The position numbers were made by a program, and so were the translations under genes. 64,000 bases of DNA from Sipunculus nudus. Taxonomy: Eukaryota; Annelida; Sipuncula; Golfingiida; Sipunculidae. Shown piece after piece: positions 24,701-36,881 of this stretch (position 1 is the stretch's first letter; every line of letters begins with the position of its first letter). Under the pieces are notes generated by a model. That model was not told the DNA's origin and searched no databases. It saw only the letters and a program-made list of their open reading frames with translations. The DNA is taken from NCBI GenBank assembly GCA_026874595.1, contig CM049314.1, forward strand, positions 9,416,729 through 9,480,728. Direction: 5' to 3'.

Positions 24701-27700
24701 AGGTCATTGCAATGTTTTGCCCCAACAGGCTGAGACTAAACCTTTGGCAATATCCTCTGACCAAAAGACTGGAATTTTGCCAGGTCTGACAAAAGTGAAG
24801 GAGATATCAGTGAAGGAGGGGCTGACCCAGGCCGTGACCAGGTCACCAGGAAAGTTAAAGTTCAGACGCAAGGTGCCCTCAGGTCCAATCCTCCCACTGT
24901 CACAGGCTGGTAAGACGGGTTTCGTGTTTGTGTCAATTGAAATTGATCATAGATATTTAGTATTTAGGTAAACGCACTTGTCTGCACTCATTTTTTCAGA
25001 ACTTTTGATAAAATCTCTTTGTGGATGTAGAGGGTGATGGTGTTTAAGAAGTTTCTATTTTATAAGTATATTCACAAGCTTGCACTATGAGGGTAGTTAA
25101 TGCAGAGGTGTAAATATGGATATTAATAAGGAAATTTCAGGAAAATGTTGGACGGGGCCTAGACAGGCATTGGTTTGATGGCTATGAGAGTGGGTTGTAG
25201 TGGGCCATTCCAGGTCATGAAATTTATCTGGGTGCTCTAGTTTCTTCTACTTCTAGAGACTACAAAATGCCACAATCTGTGCTAGGGAGAGTGTCTAGCA
25301 TTAGTTATAGTTACTTTTTTGTACAGTCCATAGAAAATAAATAGTTAAGTCTAGACTGACTGACAACATGTGATATGAGTTTGATGTATCATTTAGTACC
25401 CCAATTTAAGTTGGCAAAGTTCACTGTCACAAAACAGATTTTCAGATCATTAAATTTGTTACAGTATATAAATTCAGTGCAGACTTTGGCAAGTCAGTTC
25501 CTTATTATTGTGCCCTCACTGTTCTAGAGGATGATTCTGTGCTGCCTGATCTTCCTGTATTGACAGAGAAACCAGTGCTGTTAGAGAATAATACAGGTGA
25601 GCCTTTGAATTATATGGCCTGAACTTTCAATTAGTGTCATATCATCAGTACATAGTGTATTTTATCTTAGATCTATAATTCATTAAAATATATATATATA
25701 TATTTATATTTATATTTAGAAGGTAGTGTTACCCTCCGATGTAAAGTGCTCTATGGCCTACAGACTAGGCCAGAGCGGTATAGAACATTCACCTGATGAT
25801 CGGGTCGCATCCTGTGAAACAGACTGTTGTGAATTAACAGTGTTGTTTTTCTTCAGAGTTATATTTATATTTATATATATATAAATACACTACACTGCTG
25901 GTATGATGTTACTCTTTTTCAGTCCTGCTTTGATGTTTTGGTTATAAATGGTACAAAGTTCATTTTAATTCCTTGCAAGAATGTGCTTTGATATCTTTTA
26001 GACCCATATCATAATGTTATGTCAGTATTCCTTAAAATGAATTAGGTTGGTGGGCATAGACACATTCAGTCAGACAATGCATGCTTGAGAGGTCATTTAC
26101 TTGGCCATCAAATAAAGGCATGGTGTTAAAGTTCTTTTGTATGTGAAAGGAAACTATAATTTCTCTGTTTTAAGCAATCCACTATTCCTGGACAATAAAT
26201 GTTTAACCAGTCAGTATTTTAACAACACCTAAGTCTCTATATAAAACCAAATTTTGTTGTGCACGATCTTACAGATTGCTGCCTTTTAGAGACCATGTAA
26301 TTGTTTCTGTGTATATGACATCATCAGGGTCATATATGTACAAGTATGTATACATTGCAGACCTGCCTGACCTTCCAAGTTTGGAGGAGAAGCCCATCAA
26401 GATGAAACAGATTAAAGGTGAATTGTGTACACTGACTTCCTATTGATGTTGTAAAATGCAGTTTGTGTTATCTGGATATGGCCTTAGTAACCATATTATG
26501 TAAACAGAATTTGATAGGAGATAATAAATCTTTATACACACACAAATCTGTTTTACCTAAAGAGATTGGTGCCCACTTTTTATACCCCTGTCGCATGACA
26601 GGAATATTATGGTATACCCACCATTAGTCCATCTGTCTGTCTATTTTTGTGTTAACTTACTGCGGCATTGATGGATTTTCATCAAACTCACCATAATTAC
26701 TAACCAACAGATTATCTTGCCCGAGTTTGACTATGGGCAACAAAATATTTAATAAGGTCACAGTTCACTATGCTACCTTGTGGTATTGCCGCAATCAAAC
26801 TCATCAGAAATGTTAATCAGTAAAATGTCTCACCTAATTATAATTTTTCAGCAAATCCATGAATATTTAATGAGGTCAGAGGTTGCTGTACTGTGGAGGT
26901 ACCTTGGTGACTTACCAAAAACCCTCTTGATTTTCATGAATCTCATTATACATATTTACCAGTTGAGTTTCTCACCTGAATTACATTCTCATAAAAATTC
27001 ATGCATATTTAATGAAGTCAGAGGTCACCAGATACATGACCATTTCACTAATGGGTCATTATTTTATGCTTGTACCTAATAGGGAAGAAACCAGCACCCA
27101 TGAAGGGTGATGGCAGGACGTTCACAAAGGGTCCACGGACAACCTTGGTGGTGTGTCCCCTCTCTGTGCTCTCTCACTGGCAGGTTAGTGGTCACCTTGA
27201 AGTTACACATCCACACCGCCTACTAAGAAACTTGCAAATAATTTAAAATGCCAACATTTTTTGCTGTTTCTGGAGTATTTCGCTATAGTAACTACAGTCC
27301 CTTAATTTTGCAAAGGAACATGAAAAGTCTTGAATTATGCCCTAGTTTCTCAGTCAAGTCTCAGATAAATGTTACAAATCTTTCACAAGTACTGAATAAA
27401 AAAATAGTTCCCCCCCCCCCCCCCATGCCAGGCACAATGGCATATGCATTTCTGTTGTCCCCCAAACAGGAGGGAGGACAACTGACACTGGTACATGTAT
27501 ACTTGCATTGTGTTAAATAAATGTGATAACCACTGCAACTGTCATTTAAAAAAAAAACATTACATACATGTTGGTCATAGAATAATTCACAGCTAAGCTT
27601 TTTGTTGGGCTACATATGTACACATACTTTCTTCTAGCATGTCTGGAATTTCCACTATTCACCAGATGAAGGATTTAATGGTAACACTGAGTAAATTGTT

Positions 27701-30700
27701 ACATCAGTTTTAAATCATTGTTAGAAATCAGTTGAGCAAATTGAGTATGAATTCAGTTGGTGTATTTTCAAAATGGCATTTCACAAATTGCAAAAACTGT
27801 TGATTTCATTTGTTTCATCTTTTGGTCTTACAGTTATTTTCTTATTGCTAAGTATCTTTCCCTTGTTAATCCTAGGACCAGTTTGAGGAGCATGTGCACG
27901 AGTCAGTTGAACTGGCAATATTTCTGTTTTATGGAACTAACCGTACCACAGACCATAGACTGCTGGCCAGACAAGATGTGGTCCTGACAACATACCAGAC
28001 CCTATCCTTTGATGCAAAGGTTAGTCTTTTGATAGGAATAATTGGTATTCCCTTGTTGTTACTGAAAATAGAAAATAATATTTTCCTGTTCTCATATCTA
28101 CATTTTCAATATCAGGTGAACTTCAAGCCCTGAACCCTGCATTTAGGTTACTAAAATAGGCCAAAAAAAAGTAATTATATGTTTCTCAGGCACCACCTGT
28201 GTGACTTTATAACTCCTGTGTCAAATGTTTTTATTGCCTAAGTGTAATGTGCTTGATTGCTACTGAAAAAAAAAATGTGACTCCCGCATAGGTCAGTTTC
28301 CAGTCCTGCTGATACTTGGGCCAATTTTACCAAGGAATATACTTAGGCCGCTATGCATGTTAATATTACACGTAAAAGAAATTAAAATGTCACATCATTT
28401 TAAGGTACTTTTAAGCTTTTGACTATTTTGACCTATAGATCGTGTTTTATCTCATATTTTAAGCATTGCTTGCCATATTCTATGCCAGTGCATGATAAAT
28501 GATGATAGTTTGTGCTATTTTCATGGTAAACAAAAATAAAATGAAAAATACCTGCCCCAATCATTTTCCAGAGAAAAAGTGCCTGAGAAATATTTCATTA
28601 ATTTTTTTTGGCCTTAGCTGATTCTCTTTATGTTTTCTAATGATAACAAAGATATGGGTTGTCTGAAAACTTGCTTCTTAATAAGCTTATCAAATTAATG
28701 GTCTTTACTTTGTGCCGATAAGCTTATGATTTTGCCTGTGAAATGCAGCAACTGGTACTTTGAAATATCTGTGGAAACAATTATCTCAGTACTACCCAAG
28801 TTGCTGGACGATATCGTCTGGTGTATATAACATGAAAGAGAAGGACTCATGCATGGAAATTCTTTGAATTTTGTTACAAAAAGACATATTGATATTAGCT
28901 ATGAAGATAATAGATTTGATACTGCATTGAAGAGCAATCCAATTTTAAAACTTAAATGTAACTGTGTATTAATTTGAGTGATTCCATAGGGCTTTGTATA
29001 TATGTTATAATTGTTTATCATCTCTGAGATATATAGAAACCAGATGGATTAATTTGTCTTATTTGTTTTTGACACACATATCTGACTAATGCAGGTGTTG
29101 TCTGGTATCTCCGTTTTCAAATAATTTAGGTTTACTTGTGCAAATCAATGCACTCCTTTGAATATCAGCTCTCAAGTCAGCTACTGTTAAAGCTAGCTGT
29201 CTTGTAAAAAATATTAGCTGAAACTAGAAGTTGTCACCATCAAATTAAATTTATTTCCTTTTTATTAAGTTTATAACTATATAGAAAATGTTTTGCTACT
29301 TAATTTGTTATAACATACACTTTTTGATAAACTATAAGCATAGCTCCTTTTTTCTATTGAATCGGTTAGAATGATGGAATTCTCAGGAAAGTGGATTGGT
29401 TACGTGTTGTACTGGATGAGGGACACACCATCAGAAATCCTAATGCCCAGCAAACCAAGGCTGTCATGGAACTTAATACTCAACGCAAATGGATCATTAC
29501 AGGTAGTATAATCTTTAAAGTCAACTATTCACCTATCATTTCTGTAGAATTAATGTGATTTCTAGCATACTCTGTGTACATATTAATCCACTGTAATTCC
29601 TGTTAAGAAAAGTTCTGAGCATCTCTGGAGGTTGGATCAGCTTTTTATATACAAGCTGTTCGTAAACTCAGCGCATGCGTCAATGCTGACAAACAGAAAA
29701 AACATGCATGTAAATAAAGGTGGATGGTCATACACATGCACTGCTTCTTCATTAGATTACATGACGATTTTGATGATAATTGCATGTTGACATTGTCACA
29801 TGACCCAGTTCATCCAGTATGAGAGCATGCGGGTCTGCAAAAGATTCAAATCACACTGTTTGCACAGGCTTTACTTTCTGGCACAGGCACCCCTATCCAA
29901 AACTCCATGAGAGACCTGTGGTCCCTAGTCAAGTTTCTTGGAATAAAACCATTCGATGATCGGCAGTGGTGGAGACGTGCTGTTGAACGACCAATCAAAG
30001 ACGGGGAAGAATCTGCTCTGAAGTAAATCATTTTTACATACAAATAATTAATTTGAATTTTTCTGGTTTATATTTAGGAGAGGATGGTTGACAGATGCTT
30101 GACAAAGATAGTTGTGGTGGTTTTGTTCGCTGGACCAGTAGACAGTGTAACATATCAAAGTGGCCAACTTTGCATTATAAATCTTGTATACTTTTTAGCT
30201 CAGCTGACTATAAGTCATCTGAGCTATAGTCGTGGTCCATTGTCCGTCCGTCCGTCCGTAGATGTAGCACGTTTTGAAACCGTAAGACCTAGGAATCCAA
30301 AATTCAGCATAATGTTAGATGTCCCCAAGATCTCCTACCAAGCCGAAAACTGGGTCTTTGCGACTTTATTCCTTTGAGAAATTAAGGAAAAACCTCATTT
30401 TTTTATTAAAATCCTATTTTCACACTTCAGGACTGCCTAATATCAAAACCACTCATCTGTTTTTCCTCATATTTACCATAAATATTCCTCTATATAGTTC
30501 CTATGTACATGCAAGAAATTAAGTCTGTAAAAGATTAATTCTTTAAGTTATGGGCCCAAACATAATGGACTTTGTAAAAAATCAGGAAAAATAATAACTC
30601 ACTTAACATGAAAAATTTTGAAACTAGAGTCTATTTTCTCAAGTATATAACTATGTTTAATTAAGATTCAATTGTTTACCGAAAATTAGATCAGAATTTT

Positions 30701-33700
30701 GTAAATTTTTTAAGTTATTAGCTTAAAAAAAAAATCAGTACCTTAAATTTTGCCCAACTTTGACCACGGCACGTTTTTTTCCTGTAAGTACCATTGATTT
30801 AATTTTCACAGCATGTAAACATAAATATTTAGTTTGTCTAAATCTGAAATTTGAGAATAAAAGCTTGAAAATTAAGCTAGTTATTGATTTTTAGCTCAGC
30901 TGACTGAAAGTCATCTGAGCTATAGCGATCACTCTTTGTCCGTCGTCTGTCTGTCCGTCTGTCCATCCGTTAACCAGGCACAAATCGTATCCGCTGGACC
31001 TAGAACCTTGTAACTTGGGATTCTGAGAGGTCCATAAAAAATCTCCTTGGAAACCAGAAATTAGTTCTCTGTTACCCATATCCTTCGAGCTATGTGGCCC
31101 CAAAGTACCCCCCAGAAAAGTCAAAAATTTCATACAAAAACTTCAATATCTCATTAACTACTTGACTGATGGTCATGATTTTTGGCATACATATTGATCA
31201 TGAGATGTTACATCACTTCCTGCAGACTGGTGGTGCCACCTGTATTTTTCGATTTTTTACAAATTTTTTTCTCTATTTTTGAGACCTTTAAAAATGTGAA
31301 CATCTGTTAACAAGGCACAAATCATAAAGACTGGACTTAGAATCTTAATTCTTGACACACTGAGAGGTCCATGAAAAATCTCCTTGGAAACCAGAAATTA
31401 GGTCTCTGTTACCCATATCCTTTGAGCTATGGGGCCCCAAAGTACCCCCCAGAATAGTAAAAAATTTCATACAAAAACTTCAATATCTCAATAACTACAT
31501 CACTGATGGTCTTCATTTTGGCATACATATTGATCATGAGATGTTCGATCAGTTCCTGCAGACTGGTGGCGCCACCTGTACTGTTTTATTTTTTACGATT
31601 TTTTCCTCTATTTTTGAGACCTTTGAGGATGCTGTCATCTGTTAGCGTGGCACAAATCGTAACGACTGGACCTAGAATCTTCATTTTCGACACACTGAGA
31701 GACCCATGATAAGTCTCCATGGAAACCTGAAATTTGGTCTCTGTTACCCATATCCTTTGAGCTATGGCACTCCAAAGTACAGCTCAGAATAATGGAAAAT
31801 TTGATACAAAAACTTCAATATCTCATTAACTACATCACTGATGGTCATGATTTTCGACATACATATTGATCATGAGATGTTTCATCAGTTTGTGCAGACT
31901 GGTGGCGCCACCTGTATTTTTCAATGTTCACGAATTGTTTTCTCCATTTTTGAGACCTTTAAGGATGTAGTTATCTGTCAACAGGGTACAAATCGTAACG
32001 ACTGGACCTAGAACCTTTACTTGACACACAGGGAGACCCATGATAAGTCTCCATGGAAACCTTAAATTTGGTCTCTGTTACCCATATCCTTTGAGCTATG
32101 GCACTCCAAAGTACAGCTCAGAATAATGGAAAATTTGATACAAAAGCTAAAGTATCTGAACAACTAATGCAGAGATAACCAAAATTGTTTGCATGGATAT
32201 TGATCATGGAGTGTTTCATAAGTTTCTGCAGGCTGGTGGCACCACCTGTATTTGTTCGTTTTTTTTTACGAAATTTTTCTGTATTTTTGAGACCTTTAAA
32301 GATATGAACATCTGTTAACAGGGCACAAATCATAAAAACTGGACCAAGAATCTTCATTCTTGACACACAGGGAGACCCATGAAAAGTCTCCATGGAAACT
32401 TGAAATTAGGTCTCTGTTACCCATATTCTTTAAGGTGTATGGGTCCAAAATACCCCCCCCCCCACCCAGAATAATGGAAAATTTGATACAAAAACTGCAG
32501 TATTTCAATAACTACAACACTGATGGTCATGATTTTCGGCATACATATTGATCATGAGCTGTTCCATCAGTTTCTGCAGACTGGGTGTGCCACCTCTATT
32601 TTTTTTTTTAAATTTTTACGAATTTTTTTCTTTTTTTTGAGACCTTTAAAGATGTGGTTATCTGTCAACAGGGTACAAATCGCAACAACTGGACCTAGAA
32701 TCTTCATTCTTGTCATGCAAGGAGGCCCATGAAAGGTGCCTGTGGAAACTTGAAATTAGGTCTCTGTTACCCATATCCTTCAAGCTATAGGACTCCGAAG
32801 TATCCCTCAGAATAATGGACAATTTGATACAAAAACTGAAGTATCTGAACAACTAATGCAGAGATCACCATGATTTTTTGCATGGATATTGACCATTAAG
32901 TGTTTTTATTAGTTTCTGCAGACTGGTGGAGCCACCTGTATTTTTGTATCTGCCAAAACGAAGTTTTGCGGATACTATGTTTTTGACCGAGTTCCTCCGC
33001 CGCGGCGGCGTTCGTTTCCAGAGAGCTCCTCGGAGACTAATGGACCGATTTTTCCCAAACTTACACCTATTATCGGGTCACATGTGAACTGGTGCCCAAC
33101 TAATTTGCATTGACCTCTGACCTTTCCTCTCTATCCAGTGTCCATTTGTGGGTCTGTTTCCACTCATAAACCCTCATATCTCGGGAACCGTTTGAACGAT
33201 CAGGAAATAAAATTGATACAAATGTAGCCCTTGGATTGCTTTATAACATACACAAAAAATGGTGGCGCCACCTGTAACCATGTTTGCACAGTGTCCATCT
33301 GTTCATCTGCCTTGGGTTAAAATCACTCATATATCTGCAGTGAATTGACTAATTCACCTGAAATTCGTCATGTGTATACATCCAGGATAGCTTTCTTGAT
33401 TTTATGACAGGTGGCGCCACATACGTTCACGTTCACGCTGATGACATCCAAGCTTATATCTCGGGAACGGTTTGACCGATCAGGAAATAAAATTTATACA
33501 AATGTAGCCCTTTGATAGCTCTGTAACATACACAAAAAATGGTGGCGCCACCTGTAACAATGTTTGCACAGCGTCTGTCTGTTAGTCTGCCGTGGCCTAA
33601 AATTACTCATTTCTCTGTAGTGGTTCGACATAACTGCCTAAAATTTTGCAGGTTTATACATCGTGGACAGCTTTCTTGATTTTATGACAGGTGGCGCCAC

Positions 33701-36700
33701 CTATATTCTAGTTAACGCTGGACACATCCAAGCTCATATCTCAGGAACCATTCGACCGATTGGGCCAAAATTGTGCACGTGTTTAGATCTCACATAGGTC
33801 TTTATCATACACAAAACTGGAGGGGTTACCTGCAAAGATTTTTGCACAGTGTTTGTCTGTTTGTCTGCCATGGGCAAAAATCGCTCATATACATGTAGTG
33901 GTTTGACTTTTCTGCCTAAAATTTTGCAGGTGTATACAACTTGGACAGCTTTCTGGATTTGTGGTAGGTGGCACAACCTACATACACAATTAGGCTGCAG
34001 ACATCCATGCTAATATGCAACATACCTCACTCTATTTCCCCTTGCCACTCAATCCATGCCTCACTATCCGATTTTGGCAGATACATGTAGTCAGTTGTCG
34101 GTTACCCGTATTCTAGTTTTAAAAGTTTACACATTTTTCTCTATTTTTGAGATATATAAATACAGACTAAATCTTGGCCTGTTGGTTAATCTGTTTGATG
34201 CTTCAGTTGAATGGGTATATACTACCATTCTGATGATAAAATTTCCTTTTGCGAATCTCTTCCCAGTCAGCTGAGCGTCATGACCCATGGGTCACTTGTT
34301 TTTCTGTAGTCACTTGCTTTGATTACAGATACAGGGTCCCACTCCAGGTCACTGGAAGTCAGCTATGCCAGGGTTTCTGATTTGTTACAGTCACTGGGGG
34401 AGATCCCCTGCTGTGACAGGTGTACAGTTATTCTCATATCACCACCCCAATCACCCCCCCCCCCCCCTATTTGTTATTGTTTTCACTGTATCTCCTTAAT
34501 TGTAATGCTGTTTCCACTCCGATATGCAAAAACTTTCCTTGAAAAAATAATTCAAGGTGTAATCCAGAAGATGCAATGTTGTGTAATGTAGCATTTTTAA
34601 AGAAATCAATTTTCTTTTAAATGATTTTAACAAATATAATTGAACCCATCAGTATGCTTAAATTATTATAAAATATGAAGCACATAATGGATAAATAAAG
34701 ACACAATTAAAAATTGTGAAATCTAAATCAAGTATTATTGCTTGCCGGAATCAAAGATTTCGGCAAGCATATTGCTCAGTTGCGTATGTCTGTTTGTCTG
34801 TTTGTCTGTTTATTTGTCTGCACTCTCCTGGCCACAATTTTGCCACAATCACCTTGAAACTTACAGCGATGATGTAAAACATAATTTCTAGGTGCCCTAT
34901 TGTTTTTGGTTAAAATAGGTCAAAGGTCAAGGTCAAGGTCACGACAGGTATGGTTAACGGTTTTTGCACTATAACTTCGCCATAAATAGTTTTATCCACT
35001 TCTGCAATAGCTCATTTTTTTCGTCATCACCTGGCCTTTCTTTTGACATGTAGCTTACTTAAATTTGCTGTTACCATGGTTACGCAATTTTGGGGAGAAA
35101 TCATGGAATTTCCTGATATTTTTCAAATTTGCAGCAATCGTACTGATTCTGAGATATTTTATGTAACACAAGAATATCTCGAAATTGTTTTTTCAGATTT
35201 TGGAAATGGCCGCCAGGGGGCGTTGCAGATAAAAAAAATGACAATTTTTTTTTGGTGCTATACCTCCAGAACTATTAAACATTGGGCCATTTCCATCACA
35301 GCACCTTCAACTGGGGTCCATGGGCTTATTTTTGCGCATAGGTGCCAAAGTGCGCTATTGCCAGATTTCTCTATTTTTGGGGTAAAACTTTTGAATTTTG
35401 AAAATATGCAGTTTTCAGCTTCTAACTCTGTCAGTTTTTATGCTGGAGAGTTCAATTTTTTGCATCTTGTAGCCCTTGGTGAGCTCTCGGTGATCCAATC
35501 AAAAATCTTGCAAAATCTCGCACCGTTTCTCGTCAAACGAGAGTCTTCGAGATTTCATTAAATATGACCTACAGGTTGCATTTTTTTAACAATGGCTTTG
35601 AAATTGATATATTTTGTGTTATTTATAAATATCTCGAAATCAGATTTTCATTTTTTGGAAATAGCCACCAGGGGGCGTGGTACCTGAAACACTGTAACAT
35701 ATCATTTTTCTGCAATATCTAAAATAATTTTAAACATGGCACAATTTTTATCGTTGTATCTTAAACTAGGAACATTGGCTTATTCCTCCGCACATGTAGC
35801 TTTGTGCTGCCGTTACCATGGTTACCAAATTTGTGGGTTAAACTTGACGATCTGAAAATATGCAGTTTTTGGCTTCTATCTCGGTTAATATTTATGTTTC
35901 AAGGGTCTAGTTTTTTGCATAAGGCTGCTTCCCCTTGGTTCTAAGTCATTCAATTGCAAGTCTTGTCACATTTCGCTCGGTTTATCGTCAAACGAGAAAA
36001 AACGAGATTTCACGGAAATGCTTATAACTCGGCGACTTTTACAGCTACACAGGTCTAGTTTTCGCGGTTCATAACAAATGACCAGCTTGACACGCCAGAA
36101 AAGAAATCAGGCCAAATCTCGCACCATATCTCGTCAAGCGAGAAAAAAACGAGATATCATGGAAATGTTTATAACTAGGCGACTTTTACAGCTACTCAGG
36201 TCTAGTTTTTGGCATTTGGTAACATTTGGCCAACTTGACATAGTAAAACTGCGATACTTGGCGAAATCTCGCACTACATCTGGTCAAATGTGGAAAAACG
36301 AGATTTCACAGAAATGCATATAAGTCGGCGACTTTCACGGCTAGACAGGTCTAGTTTTTGGCATTCATTAACATTTGGACGGCTTGACATGACAAACCTG
36401 CAAGACTGGCCAAATCTCGCACCATATCTCGTCAAACGATAAAAAAGGAGATTTCACAGAAATGCTAATAACTCGGCAACTTTTACAGCTAGACAGATGT
36501 AGTTTTCGCCATTTCATAACATTTAGAGAGTTTGATATGACAAATCTACAAGACTGGCGAAATCCTGCACCATATCTCGTCAAACGAGAAAACACGAGAG
36601 TACACGGAAATGCTTATAACTCGGCGACTTTTACAGCTAGACGGATCTAGTTTTCGCCATTTCGTAACGTTTGGCCGTCTTGACATAATAAAACTGCTCG

Positions 36701-36842
36701 TCTTGCCAAATCTCGTACTTTATCTCGTCAAGCGAGAAAAAAACATGATTTCACGTAAATGCTGATAACACGGCGACTTTTGCAGCTAGTTTGTTGCTTG
36801 CCGAATTCAAAGATTTCGGCAAGCATGTTGGTCAGTTGCGTA

Positions 36843-36881
<39 letters not shown>

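Noticed and set aside
35043-35561. 172-residue plus-strand frame in intron 17
   Set aside because: Falls in family D repeat sequence, has no domain-like pattern, and is not kept open in the neighbouring units.
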